From Isoetes taiwanensis (Eukaryota; Streptophyta; Lycopodiopsida; Isoetales; Isoetaceae), in NCBI GenBank assembly GCA_021234155.1, contig JAJEKV010000057.1, positions 8,708,108 to 8,772,107 of the forward strand: 64,000 nt of DNA, read 5' to 3'. A program made the translations under genes and the position numbers. The notes under the pieces are model-generated. The model searched no databases. It had not been told where the DNA came from and was given only the letters and a program-made list of their open reading frames with translations. Shown here one piece after another: positions 33,220 through 45,204 of the stretch (its first letter is position 1; each line of letters opens with the position of its first letter).

Positions 33220-34735
33220 GGGGGTGCAATATTGATGTTTGCAAACAAGCAGGATATGGTGTGATATAATTACCTGAGCACTCTCTTTCTGCAACGTGGT
33301 TTACGCTCATGTAGTTTTATGTTGTCAGAGATGGGATATTCAGGGAACATGTGCTATCAAAGCTGAAGGTCCTTATATTATGAAAGATTAGATTGGCTTG
33401 CAACCACATTGAAAGATATGCAAGTAGCGGGCCTACCTACGTTTGTAGGAGGTTCAGGAACAGTGTGAAAAATCAGGCATCTTTGCCAAAAAAATCGCTT
33501 TGCCATACACATGGTGTGGCCTTCGCATTGAGTCGGACAAAAGAAATGTTCGCGGCGGCCTTGGCCACTGTGATAAATTTCTTGTCATGACATATATAAG
33601 GGAGTTTGAATTTTTGTTTGTGGAAAATACAATACTAATATTTTCGTGCGTTGAGACGGGCTGTGCGGTTGACACGAAGTTTCAGTTTGCCATTAAATGG
33701 TCGCAATGCATGCTCCTGCCCAGTGACGCTTGCCATAGTCATTTTTTCCACCGAGCTTTTGCTTTTGGGTCTAGGAACGCTTACATGGAACATGACGCTT
33801 TTCCATATGTAGATGTTTAATGCAGCAAGTTTCAAAATTTACGCCATCACAGAACCTTCTTTTACAGAACCTTCTTTTCCATATGTAGATGTTTAATGTA
33901 GCAAGTTTCAAAATTTACACCATCACAGAACCTTCTGACACTGCGTAGAAGTCAAGAAGAAACTTCATATGCAAGAAGGTGCTACGACGAAATCTTGAGA
34001 TGGTTTGGGTTATCAAAACCAGAGCTTATTTGCAGTACTACAATCATAGTGTTTACTATTTTCAAAGCAAAAGCTAGAGGTATATGTATTGATGTTTTAT
34101 CTGTGAAAAATCGTTTTGTCCTATGAGAGGCCAAAAACTCAGACACATATAAGACCTATGAGAAAAAAATAAAGGCCATTTGGTTTAGAAAAAAATTGGA
34201 TTACGAGACATATAAGAATCACATTGGACTAAATAGCAAGACCATATGAGCGAATCATAATGTACTGAAATGTCTATATTATTTAAAGAATATCCATATT
34301 ATACAGAACTATAGTATTAAAGGCAATCTTTTATTCTTTTGTCTATGTCCTCTATCAACACAAAACAAAAGCATGTGTGTAGATAGTAAAGAAAAAGGCA
34401 AATCTCCATCTTTTATGGAGAATTATCCATGTTATATGGAGCTACACAAAGTACTTTGCTATGTTAATGAATGCTATCTTATGCTCGCATGGACAAGAAA
34501 TCATTATATCATCTTCAAAGAAGCAACCATGGAACTACACTATAGGAGTTGTTACTTGAAGATTAGAAAGAGATGGTTTGTTAGACCTCTAGCAACAAAG
34601 TAGCATTTATAAAAGTTTGAAGATAGCATTTATAAGAGATGTGCAATGCCAGGCTCTGGTTCAACTACTTGGTATTTCAACCATTCACACAATTGAGTAG
34701 GCAACACTTCTAAAAGTCCAAAGATATACGCAACA
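33220..34735. other. unannotated, with a ~73-bp tandem duplication
   Basis: No gene recognised. CATATGTAGATGTTTAATG(C/T)AGC and the next ~50 bp occur twice in tandem (about 33803-33935). The right part leads into the Helitron 3' end at 34789, so at least some of this stretch should be Helitron interior. Confidence 0.45.
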
Positions 34736-34754
34736 CAACTATTCACGTGCTCTC

Positions 34755-34789
34755 GACTTATGCCCAGCAACGCTGGGCACCATTACTAG
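34755..34789 (+). mobile_element. Helitron 3' terminus (copy A)
   Basis: Hairpin GCCCAGC-AAC-GCTGGGC (34762-34778) followed 7 nt later by CTAG (34786-34789) and then T. This is the canonical Helitron 3' end: short hairpin, about 10 nt, CTRR, inserted before T. It is the same as the ends at 38989 and 41871. The matching 5' end was not found in the window. Confidence 0.85.
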
Positions 34790-35680
34790 TACCACATAGA
34801 TGGCAATAAGGAAATCATTGCAGTGGGAGTCATGAACGTTGTAGGATCATGCACATCATGTTACCCTATTGCAGGAACCCTTTCTCGATCTGCAGTGAAT
34901 GTTAGCGCGGGATGCAGATCTGCCGTATCAATTATAGTCATGGCATTTTTTGTTATGATTGCGCTATTGTTCCTGCTACCTCTGTTCCATTACACGCCCA
35001 ATGTGATTCTATCTTCCATAATCTTTGCTGCCGTAATTGGTATGATTGATCCTATTGGTATATATTCAATATTCAAGGTGGATATCATAGATTTTGTTGC
35101 ATGCATGGCTACATTTTTTGGCGTTGTGTTCATCTCAATTCCAATAGGATTAATGATTGGAGTGATAGTTTCATTAATTGGCATGTTGCTGCACATGGCC
35201 AGACCACATACTACATTGTTGGGGCAAATTCCTCATACTGGTATTTACAGAGATCTTCATCAATATCCTGAAGCAATCAAAATGGAAGGAATCCTTATCA
35301 TCAGAATAGATGCTGCAATATATTTCTTTGGAGCAAATTACATTCGAGAACGTGTCCTCAGATGGATTGGAATTGAAGATGCAACCTCAAATCCAGTTCA
35401 CTTTGTAATTTTGGATTTGAGTCCTGTAATTACTATGGATGTAACTGCAGTTCATGCCTTGGAAGACTTGTTTAAGACCTTGCAACACAAGGAGAAACAA
35501 CTTGTAATAGTTAATCCTAACAACGGTGTCCTTGTAAAGCTAGAGAAGTCAGGATTTATTAAGCTTTTGGGTGAAGACTGGGTCTTTCTTGCTGTGGCTC
35601 AGGCTATTAGCATGATCAGAATCAATTGTGGTCATCCAAATCATGAACAAGATGAGCAACAACATGAGGACCGTGAGTAG
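34790..35680 (+). pseudogene. SULTR-type sulfate transporter, intronless 3' half
   Basis: Starts in frame at the first base after the Helitron (YHIDGNKEIIAVGVMNVVGS) and runs 296 codons to a normal stop. Full plant SULTRs are about 650 residues, so this is the C-terminal 45 percent: the last membrane helices (around residues 45-70, 70-90 and 100-130), an ARP(H/R)T..LGQIP linker, then the cytoplasmic STAS domain (GILIIRIDAAIYF; VILDLSPVITMDVTAVHALE). The usual D-T-S-G-type loop reads MDVTAVHA. Plant SULTR genes have several introns here and none is present, so this is probably a retrocopy. Lacking its first half, it cannot transport; it may not be expressed. The frame is unbroken. Confidence 0.85.
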
Positions 35681-35694
35681 ACTTCCATTGATTG

Positions 35695-35872
35695 CCAGCA
35701 TACTTATTACTGCTAAGGTTTTTCTCTCGAAAACCCTTCGGGGCAGGGGTTTTTTAATCCTGTCAGTAATACGCTTGTTGCTCTCTTTTTGTTTGGGTCC
35801 CATAGGTCAATTGGTCTCCGTGGACGCTAAAAAACTTATTTTATTCTATTCTATTATATTCTATTATATTCT
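35695..35872 (+). mobile_element. short retroposed element with hairpin and TTCTA tail
   Basis: Inserted 7-15 bp after the SULTR stop. ATTGATTG at 35687-35694 is repeated at 35873-35880, consistent with a target duplication. It contains hairpin module copy 2, then GTCCCATAGG and CTCCGTGGACGC, and ends in TTCTA/TTATA repeats. The 3' end matches the tail at 17465-17580. It is about 178 bp and lacks convincing pol III boxes, so it is either a SINE or a severely 5'-truncated LINE. Confidence 0.6.
35705..35771 (+). repeat. structured hairpin module, copy 2
   Basis: TATTACTG (35705-35712) pairs with CAGTAATA (35764-35771). The interior CTCGAAAACCC...GGGGTTTTTTAATCC matches copy 1 at 18242-18303, while the outer stem has a different but still complementary sequence. 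Confidence 0.7.
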
Positions 35873-36095
35873 ATTGATTGATTGAACATAAAAATCAAAT
35901 TACTCCTTTTTTAATATTAACAACGTTATTGAATAGATAAGACTAGGGATAGGGTCTGATCCTATTTTTCAAAACTTCTGTATGTATTTTTCTAAGAAAA
36001 ATATTTTGGAAATATAAAATATATTTTTGGCAGTTTAATACCTTAACCAAAAGAAGAATGAATCCAGCGCGGATACATCTCCTTCTGGGTGCATA

Positions 36096-38989
36096 TCTTC
36101 TTATATTATAAAGTTATAGTGTATCGAATGGATCCAGCCCTAAATCGGAGGGACAAGATTTGCTGCCCAAACTCAACGGGCAAGATGAAGCCACATCAGA
36201 AATTCTTTTTATTAGCTTCAGCTAGCTCCCGCAGGCGCCGCCATAGGTATCCTCTGCCCTAAGTTTGTGGTTGGAGCATATGAATTCCTTGATTTTCTAC
36301 CATGAATCCGCTGCATCTACAATTCAAACAGTCTGCAACTGAACTTGCAAAGACATTTAACTGCGGAGCTAAAGATGATCAGGCGATCTGATCTGCCAGA
36401 GTTGTTAAGGAAGGGATCGTCCAATCCAAGGACAAGAGAACCGCTTTGGAAAACGTCTGGAATAACCTGTTCACATGCATAAAAATAAAAAAAAGATGGC
36501 TGCAACACGGCGTGACATCTAAAGCAGCGTTGTAGATTTCATAACAGTGCTGCAAATTTTTTTAGGGATAGGATAATCCATTGGGAACCGATCTAGAGAA
36601 TGCACTTCCAATCCAAAATATTATCCAGAAGATGAATTCATCTGTGAAGGGTCGACATGCCCTAGGTTAAAAGCAAGAGGTACAACTTCTTCAATTTCAT
36701 TGGTTTTTTTAGATTTCTATTTTTGCCAGATTTGGATAGCAATGGTGCGATTTTGGTTACAGCAAAGCAGTGCTTAAGATCTGGAGATGGACGGGAATGG
36801 ATCGGGTGCTGCTAATGCGATTCAAATAGATAGATGTATACATATCACAGGTGCTGCTCATATTCTTCAAAGCCATCCAATTAGATTACCAGCCAACTTC
36901 CCCAGCTGCTCACAATGCTTTCATAGAAATTCGTGTAGATTTCTAGTGCCATGATAGTCAGCAGCATTAACGCATAATGTATAGATCATGAGGTGGCTTG
37001 AAATGAATTATGCAGCACAATGAAAACAGGGTCATAAAAGACCAGCTGTTTGTAGTTTCTCTTTTCTTCCTTAAAATTGCGGTACTATACTGATGGGTTT
37101 TGCAAATTCTGCCAGTCCATACAAAATATGTTTACGTGCAACTGCAAATTTGGTACTTGAGAAGAGGTAAGCATCTAGATTTTTGTGAATTCGGTTGCCT
37201 ATATTGCTAGCATTATACATAATTTACTTTGCCATAATTTTTTCATCTGAGAATATCTCTATATGCCTTATTCTCATGCGTATGTTTTATTGTTATGTTT
37301 AGACAGTAAAAGTGGCAGTTATGTTTTATTATCATGTTTAGACAGTAAAAATGGCAGTTATGAACTTAGCACGCTGATGCAACAGAATGCTAAAGTAGTT
37401 CTTTGCTTTGTAATAGTTGAAGTTTTAAGTTAAATTGAGTCATTCCCAGCATATTTGTTTATTCTTACAGCTCAAATGAAGAAGCGGATTGCCAGATCTA
37501 TATTATGCCTTTGTTTGCATTTCATATATACATGTTTATGGTCTGCTATATTTGTTGACCAGATTAAATTTTTGAGTGCTTGATTGTTAATTTTTCAAAT
37601 GCTAAAAGCAATAATTGATCATCTTATATGCCTTCTGAGTACTATTTGCGCTATATTTTGAAGCTACTATGGAGGTTCCATCACATGATTAAAGGTGGCA
37701 CTTCATCTTCTTTAGCTGTTAGTTATTCCAGAGATGGCTGAAAATGGAATATTTTAGGATGGTGCAATGTCCGTGTCATATGTAGGTAACCAATATATGT
37801 TTAATGGAAAACCTCGAATGGCATACCAGATACTATTCTTTATTAGAGTTCAATACAGCTATGCTTTAAGAATGACTAAGCAAAGCCAGTACAATTCTAC
37901 TATTACAATGTCCTCTACTCTTTTCCTATGCTTTGATAAGTAAGTTCTAACTCCATGGAGGATAGTTTATAACTTATTATGGACCGTGTATACTGTGTTC
38001 AGGACTATACTTCGATACAACACCTGCCCTTTCAAGGCTCATAATTCCTATGCTTTGATATAATTGCATTTGCCCTTTCAAGGATCATACTTCAAGAATA
38101 TTACATCCCCAAATAGCAAGTGTAAATATAACAAATTCACACACCATTTTGCCATTTGGAATTTGTATCTATTTGAATCTACAATATCATTTGTCCAATG
38201 TACCCTAAAAAATTAAGGTACCCAGCACCTTGCCCTCAAGAAGACCCAATTGTAGAATCCTCAGATAATGACTTATTACAACTCCCTCTAATAAACGTTT
38301 CAACATAAAACAATACCTGATAGGAGCCTGGCAACATGAAACCACTTAGAGCCTGGTGACACCAAGCACATCTTACGACTTTGAATATAAGGCATTATTG
38401 CGAGAGCCTGATGAGAGCCCGGCGCACCCCTTGGAGCTTGATGACACTGAGCACCTTAGAGTTATACCTAGATTGAGAAAAAACATAAAATGATACCCTT
38501 GGATCATTTATTTCAAAGATGATGCCAAAACTAAAATGTCCCAAAAGGCACCTTATAAGGTTGAATTACAAATCCTACATCCATAACCAACAATCATCAG
38601 GCTACAAGACCATTCTATCCAATAGCAGCTTTCTAGCCTAGCAATGCTGGGCATTTTACTATAATTTATAAAAATCTAAACCTTGAAGCCATTATAAATG
38701 ATCCTTTACATAAATAATTATGGGATGTCTCACACATCTATAAAACAAACAAGGTAACTTTTGCACCTTGACTTCAACCTCAATGCACACTCTATTATGC
38801 ACATCCTATTATGAACTATTATTGCATTCTACGAATGATCTTAAAGAAGCTTTAAAAAATGAAAAGCATCTAGCCTTAAAATGACAGTTCAAGAAGATAA
38901 GTAGGAAGACCTTCCGACTTAGGAGCATTGCTGGCCTATGATTTATAAGTTTCCAACTTACACCCAGCAACGCTGGGCACCATTACTAG
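36096..38989 (+). mobile_element. non-autonomous Helitron B, 2894 bp
   Basis: 5' end TCTTCTTATATTATAA, preceded by A (36095). 3' end hairpin ACCCAGC-AAC-GCTGGGC with CTAG at 38986-38989. The first ~55 bp align with the 5' end of the next Helitron (about 46 of 54). No Rep/helicase sequence is visible, so mobilisation would need proteins from elsewhere. A second, decayed terminator lies inside at 38636-38662. It contains a 41-bp tandem duplication (about 37280-37360) and no convincing ORF. Confidence 0.85.
38636..38662 (+). terminator. decayed Helitron terminator inside Helitron B
   Basis: GCCTAGC-AAT-GCTGGGC is followed 6 nt later by CTAT where CTAG would be expected. It resembles an inactivated 3' end bypassed in favour of the terminator 327 bp downstream. 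Confidence 0.6.
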
Positions 38990-40468
38990 TCTTCTTATAT
39001 TATAATGTTATAATGTATTGGATGGATCCAGCCCTAATTTGGATGGCTGAGATCCCTCGGTGTATTTGCAAGGTCGAGATTTGCTTACCTTTTCCTTCTT
39101 GGGTCAGGGAGCTTTGAACGGTGCAGAGCTCCGGTGCATTTGCCTCTCCTGAAGTGCCTTCGACATCCAGGCATTGTGGGACAGGCAGGCGCCACCAATT
39201 TGATTTCCACGATTCTGCTTTGCATTTCTGCTCGGAGATAAAAAATTAACGGACTTCTTATTTTTGTATTCTGCTTCAACTGTTTCCCTAATTTCTACAC
39301 TGCCCCAGTGCTCCATGCCGGCGATGATCTGATATGGCTGCTATAGGTAATTATGAATTTTTTTTATTCTTTTTGTTTGCAAGTATAGCTATGGTTCCAG
39401 TTTCACTTTGTTTGAAATGGTATGTAGCTATATAAAGCAAAAATCTCTCGCAAGCAAGGTGCTTGCCATCTATCCAGGCCGCAGGTGCAGTTATATTCTG
39501 GGAATGCGGTTGGCCTCATTGATACTCATGCCACCATAGATGAATTGAGTTCAAAAGGATTGGATTTTGTAACTGAGATAGAAGAAGGCTGAGAACTTAG
39601 CCTCTTGAGAGCTCTCTTATAATGAATTTTGATTGTGCTTGAATTTGCCCTCTTCAAGGTGATTAACAGATGGAGTTCTCACTTGACACACAAAAATGGA
39701 CAAAATTCTATAAACATGGAAAAGCAGGGTGCATTAAGGCCTTCTGATTGTGCTTGAATTTGTTGTCGTCAAGGTGACTAACAGATGGAATTCTAATTTG
39801 GCACGCAAAGAATGACACCATCACATGACTATGTAAACATGGGAAATTAGGGTGCATTAAGGCCTTCTGCAGGCTTTACGATCCGAGCTAGAGAAGATGC
39901 CATAGGTAAGAGCAGAGATGGGCATTTTTTTCTGTTAAACTCTTTTTTTGTAGGGACACCTTTTAATCATGATAACATATCCTCCAGGGATCTTGCCGAG
40001 TTGTATATGCCATAGTTGAAGCCCTTAACCCTGTAAGAGAGCTGCAACTTGAACATGGCTCCAACACTCTACCCTTGAATAGGCTTCCATTGCAGTACTC
40101 AGTGAAGTAGCCAAGGTCTTTGTTTAGCCAAATTGCAGAACAATATGAGGGTTCAGGAATAAACATTATGCACAGAGCAGAAAATGGCGGTAAAAGCTGC
40201 ATGGGGAGCTCTGCAAACTTTTAGCTCGGATCATAATATGAAGGGTTTTGAAGCAAAGGGAATATAATTTTGCAAGCAAAACAGAGTATGCAAAATTATG
40301 TGGAAAATTTTCAAGTAAATTTTAATCCATGGTAATGACCTCCTTTCTGTTTTTCGATTGACACGTCTACTATACAGGGGAGGATTTATGCTGCAGACAG
40401 GGCCTCAATGCAAACGCATTATATAATAATATCCTCAAGTTCTGAACGTGAATTTCAAATGTTTGCAG

Positions 40469-40809
40469 GAATCACTCGATGTGAAGTGGTTCATGGAGAA
40501 GTTCTTGAATGAAGAACATGCTCAATATTTAATTGAAGAGCTTTTCTTCAGAGCTGCAATGATTTGGCAATTCCTGAAATTCGACAAGCAAAGGTAATGT
40601 TTAGATCAATTCTTCATTTCACTGCTCTATTTGTGCATAAACCTATTACCAGAAATAGCAAGCACAGTCTTATTCTCTTCTACCAATAAGCTTTTTTTTT
40701 TTTTTTGCAGTATGTATTTGGCTAGACGGCTAGATGCATATTTTCAAACCTTGAAATATTTACTAATTATATTTGCATTTGAATTTTGCAGAGAGATAGG
40801 ATTGCCATA
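40469..40809 (+). pseudogene. captured two-exon gene fragment in Helitron C
   Basis: Exon 1 (40469-40593) follows a TTTGCAG acceptor and ends before GTAATG. It reads ESLDVKWFMEKFLNEEHAQY then LIEELFFRAAMIW. Exon 2 starts at 40711 after a long T-run and GCAG, continues in phase (SMYLARRLDAYFQTLKY) and ends in a stop at about 40809. Intact splice signals and phase indicate genomic capture, not a cDNA. The protein is not one I recognise; it looks mainly helical. An upstream exon-like segment (39483-39592; VGLIDTHATIDELSSKGLDF) may come from the same source. Confidence 0.5.
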
Positions 40810-41675
40810 GTGGATGATTCTTCTTCGAAGTGACCATGTTTATTACATGATAACTGCACTTCAAAAACCAGGGCTAGATGTTCAGAAAGAAAGACATGCA
40901 CTTCCTCCTGGGCCCATTAAGAACGCCAGCAAATTCCAAAACAATATGGCCAGCCCCAACTATGCATGTCTATGTGAAAAGATAGTGGTTATGCAACTAT
41001 CATGCAGGTGCATCTGAAGTAAGAAAAGGACGACAAGCAATTATATATACGTGAATAAGGTAGTGGTTATAAACCTTAACAAAGTCATTTGAAATAATGA
41101 AACAAAGGCAGACATTTATACTTTGTTAGTTTTTACTATAACTCCAGTATCGTTGGATGAAATAGTTGCAAACGGCATTTTATATAATGCCCAAGTGCTC
41201 CCATATTTGAAGCTATAGCATTCCACTTTCAGCTCAATTTTTAAACAACTATTTTTTCTATGTCTCTGTTGCCATGGTTATTGCATATGATTACACTCAT
41301 AAGCTTGGAGGAATTTCTTTTTATGGTAGATTTTGGAGGAATTCAAGCTCAATTTGTAAACAAATAATTTCCATTTGTTTTTGTTACTAGGACTATTGCA
41401 TATGATTACATTCATAAGCTTGGAGGAATTTTCTTCTATAATACATGTATTGTATAAGGTGCATGTACATTTGAAAGCCTTTTTAGCAATTAATGACTAT
41501 CTTTTTATTGGAAAGTTATTTGATGTATGTTAAATCACCTATACTCTCTCCTCTTATATGCTTACCTAACGTATATTCTAATATGCATGAGAATATATAT
41601 TTAAGAGGCCAGAGCTTATTAGTCATGTATCAAAAGCCAATCTTAGAGTGCGTTGAAAATAGATTTGTAACTTTA

Positions 41676-41704
41676 GCCTAGCAAAGCTGGGCTTGGTTTT
41701 CTAT
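41676..41704 (+). terminator. decayed Helitron terminator inside Helitron C
   Basis: GCCTAGC-AAA-GCTGGGC with CTAT eight bases downstream, 167 bp before the active terminator. It parallels the one in Helitron B. Confidence 0.6.
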
Positions 41705-41871
41705 ATTATGCATAAAATAAATGGTTGTGATACACTATACGTGTTTAAATGGTTGTGATACACTATATGTGTTTATGTGTAAAAAAGACTCATGTTGCGA
41801 ATATCGTAGCAAAAAAATTTACAAGTTTCCAACTTATGCCCAGCAACAGCAACGCTGGGCACCGCAACTAG

Positions 41872-44202
41872 TTTAAAGAATACAATGGGTGAATGTGTAA
41901 ACTATTTAACTACACAGAATATGTTGTTTCTCGCCTTCCTTCGCGCATATACCCGCTATCGCTCACCCCCCTCCCTTTGAACATATGTTGCAGGCCGTTA
42001 AAATAAAAGATCAAGGGCTAAGATTTGATGTTATGATAACAGGGCCCATCCACCACGGTTTATGGGCCCATCCCCCACTATTTATGGGTCCTCACTAAAA
42101 GTGTCATAACTTCTCTTTCACATCTCTGTTTTGCATATGGACACGTGCATTTGAAAGCTATTTGAAAGGGCTTTCTAATGATGTAGATATCTCCCACGTT
42201 TGCCTCTTAAATCTCTTCAAAAACCTCCAAGAAGTGGATGGAAATCCCCTGCGCGCTAGGAAGGGGACCCGCCTCACGGAGGGGGCCATTAGACCCCTCC
42301 TCTTCCGCCTACTCTAACTTTTTGTATATATGTCAGAATCAAGGCGATTTTTTTTTTATTGGAAACGCAAACACATTAGGTATCCAAAAAATATATTTTT
42401 AACCAATTTTGACTTTGACCGTGCCTCCATTTTTGGGTTGCCCCTAGGGGGGCAAACCTTTGTTCATGTGGCTTTATGGCATATTCCAGGTATATACTAG
42501 TATATGCCAGGAACATGCCAATGACTGCTAAAAACTTATTATAGTGTGTAAATTGGCGGTGACTGCTGTGGTTGGGCAGCCACTTCGAAACCGGCTAACC
42601 GGTGGCGCCATTACAATCTTCTCCCGGAATTGATCAAATGAGGAAAACCGGCATCTTCGGCCATATCAAAACTATGCAGCCATCATGTCCGAGCTCCCTA
42701 ACATCTCCAATCCCTGTTTTCTTGCCTAAGAGCTACAGGAATGAGAGATTAGCCTGTTTGGACGGAAAAATCCTCTGTTTTTGTACTGAGGTGCGGTGAG
42801 AGCTTGAAATTTTTTTGCCCGGTGCGGTGCAAGGAATAACTAGCTCGGTGAGCTCGAAATCCGCCGTTCTGAGCAGAGGATTTATCACAGTGTACTGTGC
42901 CTGTGATCACACTGTGCTGAAGATCTAGTAAGAGATGCGGTCTCTGGAGAAATCTATTTTCAAGTCAATTTTTTGCAGCTCTCGAAGAGCTTCAAGACTT
43001 AAATCTGCTGAACCTCTACAACAATTATATATCTGGAAAAATTTCTTCTACCAAAACCTCATCTATTTGACTTTGGCTCAGAATATCCATTGTTTCTACA
43101 CTAAACTGGCTAAGAGTCACAGGGATTTACGGTCTGTACGCTTTAAATGGATATGGCGCAATTTCTTGGCTCCCTGGCGTGTCAATGCAAATTTCGCCAC
43201 CCATTTGGCCTGAAATCGCTAGTGTTGTCTGGTTATGGGCGGTTCTCTGAATCGAGCCATGATCCTAGTAAGCTGAGCAGGGCGGTTTATGAACGGTCTA
43301 TTGAGTTGCACGGAGGTGTTTGCAAAATTTAGAGCTGATAAAAGAATCTACAAGGGAAATTTATATACTAGCATAACGTTCTGTAAGGCCCCAGGCCCCA
43401 GATGAATGGCCCATTTTCCGTCTCAATCTCTTTCTAAACAGAGATGTCCTCTTCTGCCAGCAGCCTCGGTTATGGGCTTTATTTTCAGTAAACTTGAAAT
43501 GGCTTGCAGAGAAGCTGAAAGAAATGGATGATCCATCAAGGTAAGGATATTCATCAAGGTAAGCATTTCTAGTTCTTATGGCAAGCTGATAATAGTAGGA
43601 GAGCAAGGTTACGTTAAAGAGCAGAGCAAGATTATGGCACTGGAAAAGATATGCGATGGTCACGCTATGCCCTGTATAATTCTCTATATGTTGTGTAAAG
43701 AGGGAAAGACAATCCCAATTGCTCTGGTTTACTGTGCTTCAACAGTGATGGCGGCAGCCCACATAGCGTAATTAAATTTGTTGATGCTGTCGATGCCCCA
43801 TTTTTTTATGGTAGCTTCACGCTGCCGTTCAAAATTTGCTGTAGATTTACATCTGTTCTGCATGTTCTCTTTAACTCTTCCTTCAGTCTCTGATTTTCAT
43901 TCCACAATCTGGTTTTTCTGCCTCTGATGCTTCTTGGAGTTGCTTATTAGTCAATCTCATCTCTTTAAGTAGCTCCAGCTAGGAGTCACCTTTAGCTTCT
44001 GGTAGTGCCTCCCTTGAGGTACCAGGCTCCATTGTTGATGAATAGGCTTTCCCTATTACTTCTATAATTTTTCCTTGTGATACAAAGTGCTTGTGATATA
44101 GCAGACCCCATTGTTGATAAATAGAAAAGGATTCAAACTGAATAGGCAATACATAGATTAGAAACTTAGGAGAAATGTTTAACAGAGAGATTTGAATTAA
44201 GG
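41872..44202. other. unannotated stretch
   Basis: No gene recognised. A GGGCCCATCC-CCAC block is repeated at about 42042-42085. Open frames such as 42935-43213 (plus) and 43361-43663 (minus) lack family resemblance. Confidence 0.4.
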
Positions 44203-44356
44203 ATGGATGGATGGAACAAGAGAAGATATTGCTATTGAGGATTGTATTTATAAAGACAACAAAATAAGGGCAGTGAAGGGGATGGATGGAACAAGAGAAG
44301 ATATTGCTATTGAGGATGGTATTTATAAAGACAACAAAATAAGGGCAGTGAAGGGA
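44203..44356 (+). repeat. 75-bp tandem duplication
   Basis: Two units starting GATGGATGGAACAAGAGAAG differ at very few positions. 75 is divisible by 3, which keeps a frame open (unit ends NKIRAVKG), but the frame is only 60 codons long. Confidence 0.9.
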
Positions 44357-45200
44357 AGATTCCCTGATTTTCTAAGTTTTCGGAGCTGAGGTTTTTATCT
44401 ATCGTGACTAAAAGCCAATAACCAGTGCCAAATTCTTCAATTTGGATGCATTGAAAAATGTGTTAGGTCGTGGTCTTTGCACTTTTAACAAGCAATATTA
44501 TAGCTGACCTAAAGGCTTGCCTGCTTTTAATTCAATTGATGATAGGACTTTGTCATATGGAATATTAATATGATAAGTCCTTTTTTACTCTTTGTTTCAA
44601 TGTGTGATTGCAAATAACAACAATATAGCTCACCTAAATGCTTGGTAAAATGAATAGAAGACCCTAGACATAGATAGGCTTTGTAAATGAATGTTTTGAC
44701 TCGAAACTTAGGTAGGACTCTCTAAACTGAAATATATATTTCAATATATAGGTTTTTTAGAATTATTATAATGTTTTATGTGAAGGACTCTGTAAAATAA
44801 AATATTCAATAAGGCAGTTCTTTTTTTGTTCAATTCAATGGTTCTTTCACATTTGTACCTTGCCAAAGCAAAAGACGAGAAGTCTTTACTGTCATGTGCG
44901 ATTGCATCTTCTTAGTACTTATACCGAAGGCAAAAACAGAGAATTGGAGGTGGGAACTATGCACAAGCGTAGAACTAAGTATCTTGAAAGAAGACGCCTG
45001 AACTTAGAATTTGGACCACAAGAATTTGTAAAGTAATTTGGAAGACATGCATCTATTGCATGTTAACACAGTTCTTTACAGACTATGGTGACTTGGGGTT
45101 GAAATTTTCATGTGGAATAGGAGAGGCCGGACAGTAGGGGAAAGAAAGCCAAGACATATGCTAGAGATAATAAAAAACTTTTCATTTCGAGGCCAAGATT
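44357..45200. other. AT-rich stretch without gene
   Basis: No recognisable coding sequence or element boundary seen. Confidence 0.4.
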
Positions 45201-45204
45201 TGCG

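Larger units (their letters stand above)
38990..41871 (+). mobile_element. non-autonomous Helitron C, 2882 bp, abutting Helitron B
   Basis: Begins TCTTCTTATATTATAA at the base after Helitron B's CTAG, with no host base between. 3' end: GCCCAGC, an eight-base loop, GCTGGGC, then CTAG (41868-41871) and T. Similarity to Helitron B is confined to the ends; the interiors differ. It carries captured exon-like sequence (39483-39592, 40469-40809) and several short tandem duplications (about 41275-41435, 41720-41780). No Rep/helicase. Confidence 0.85.
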
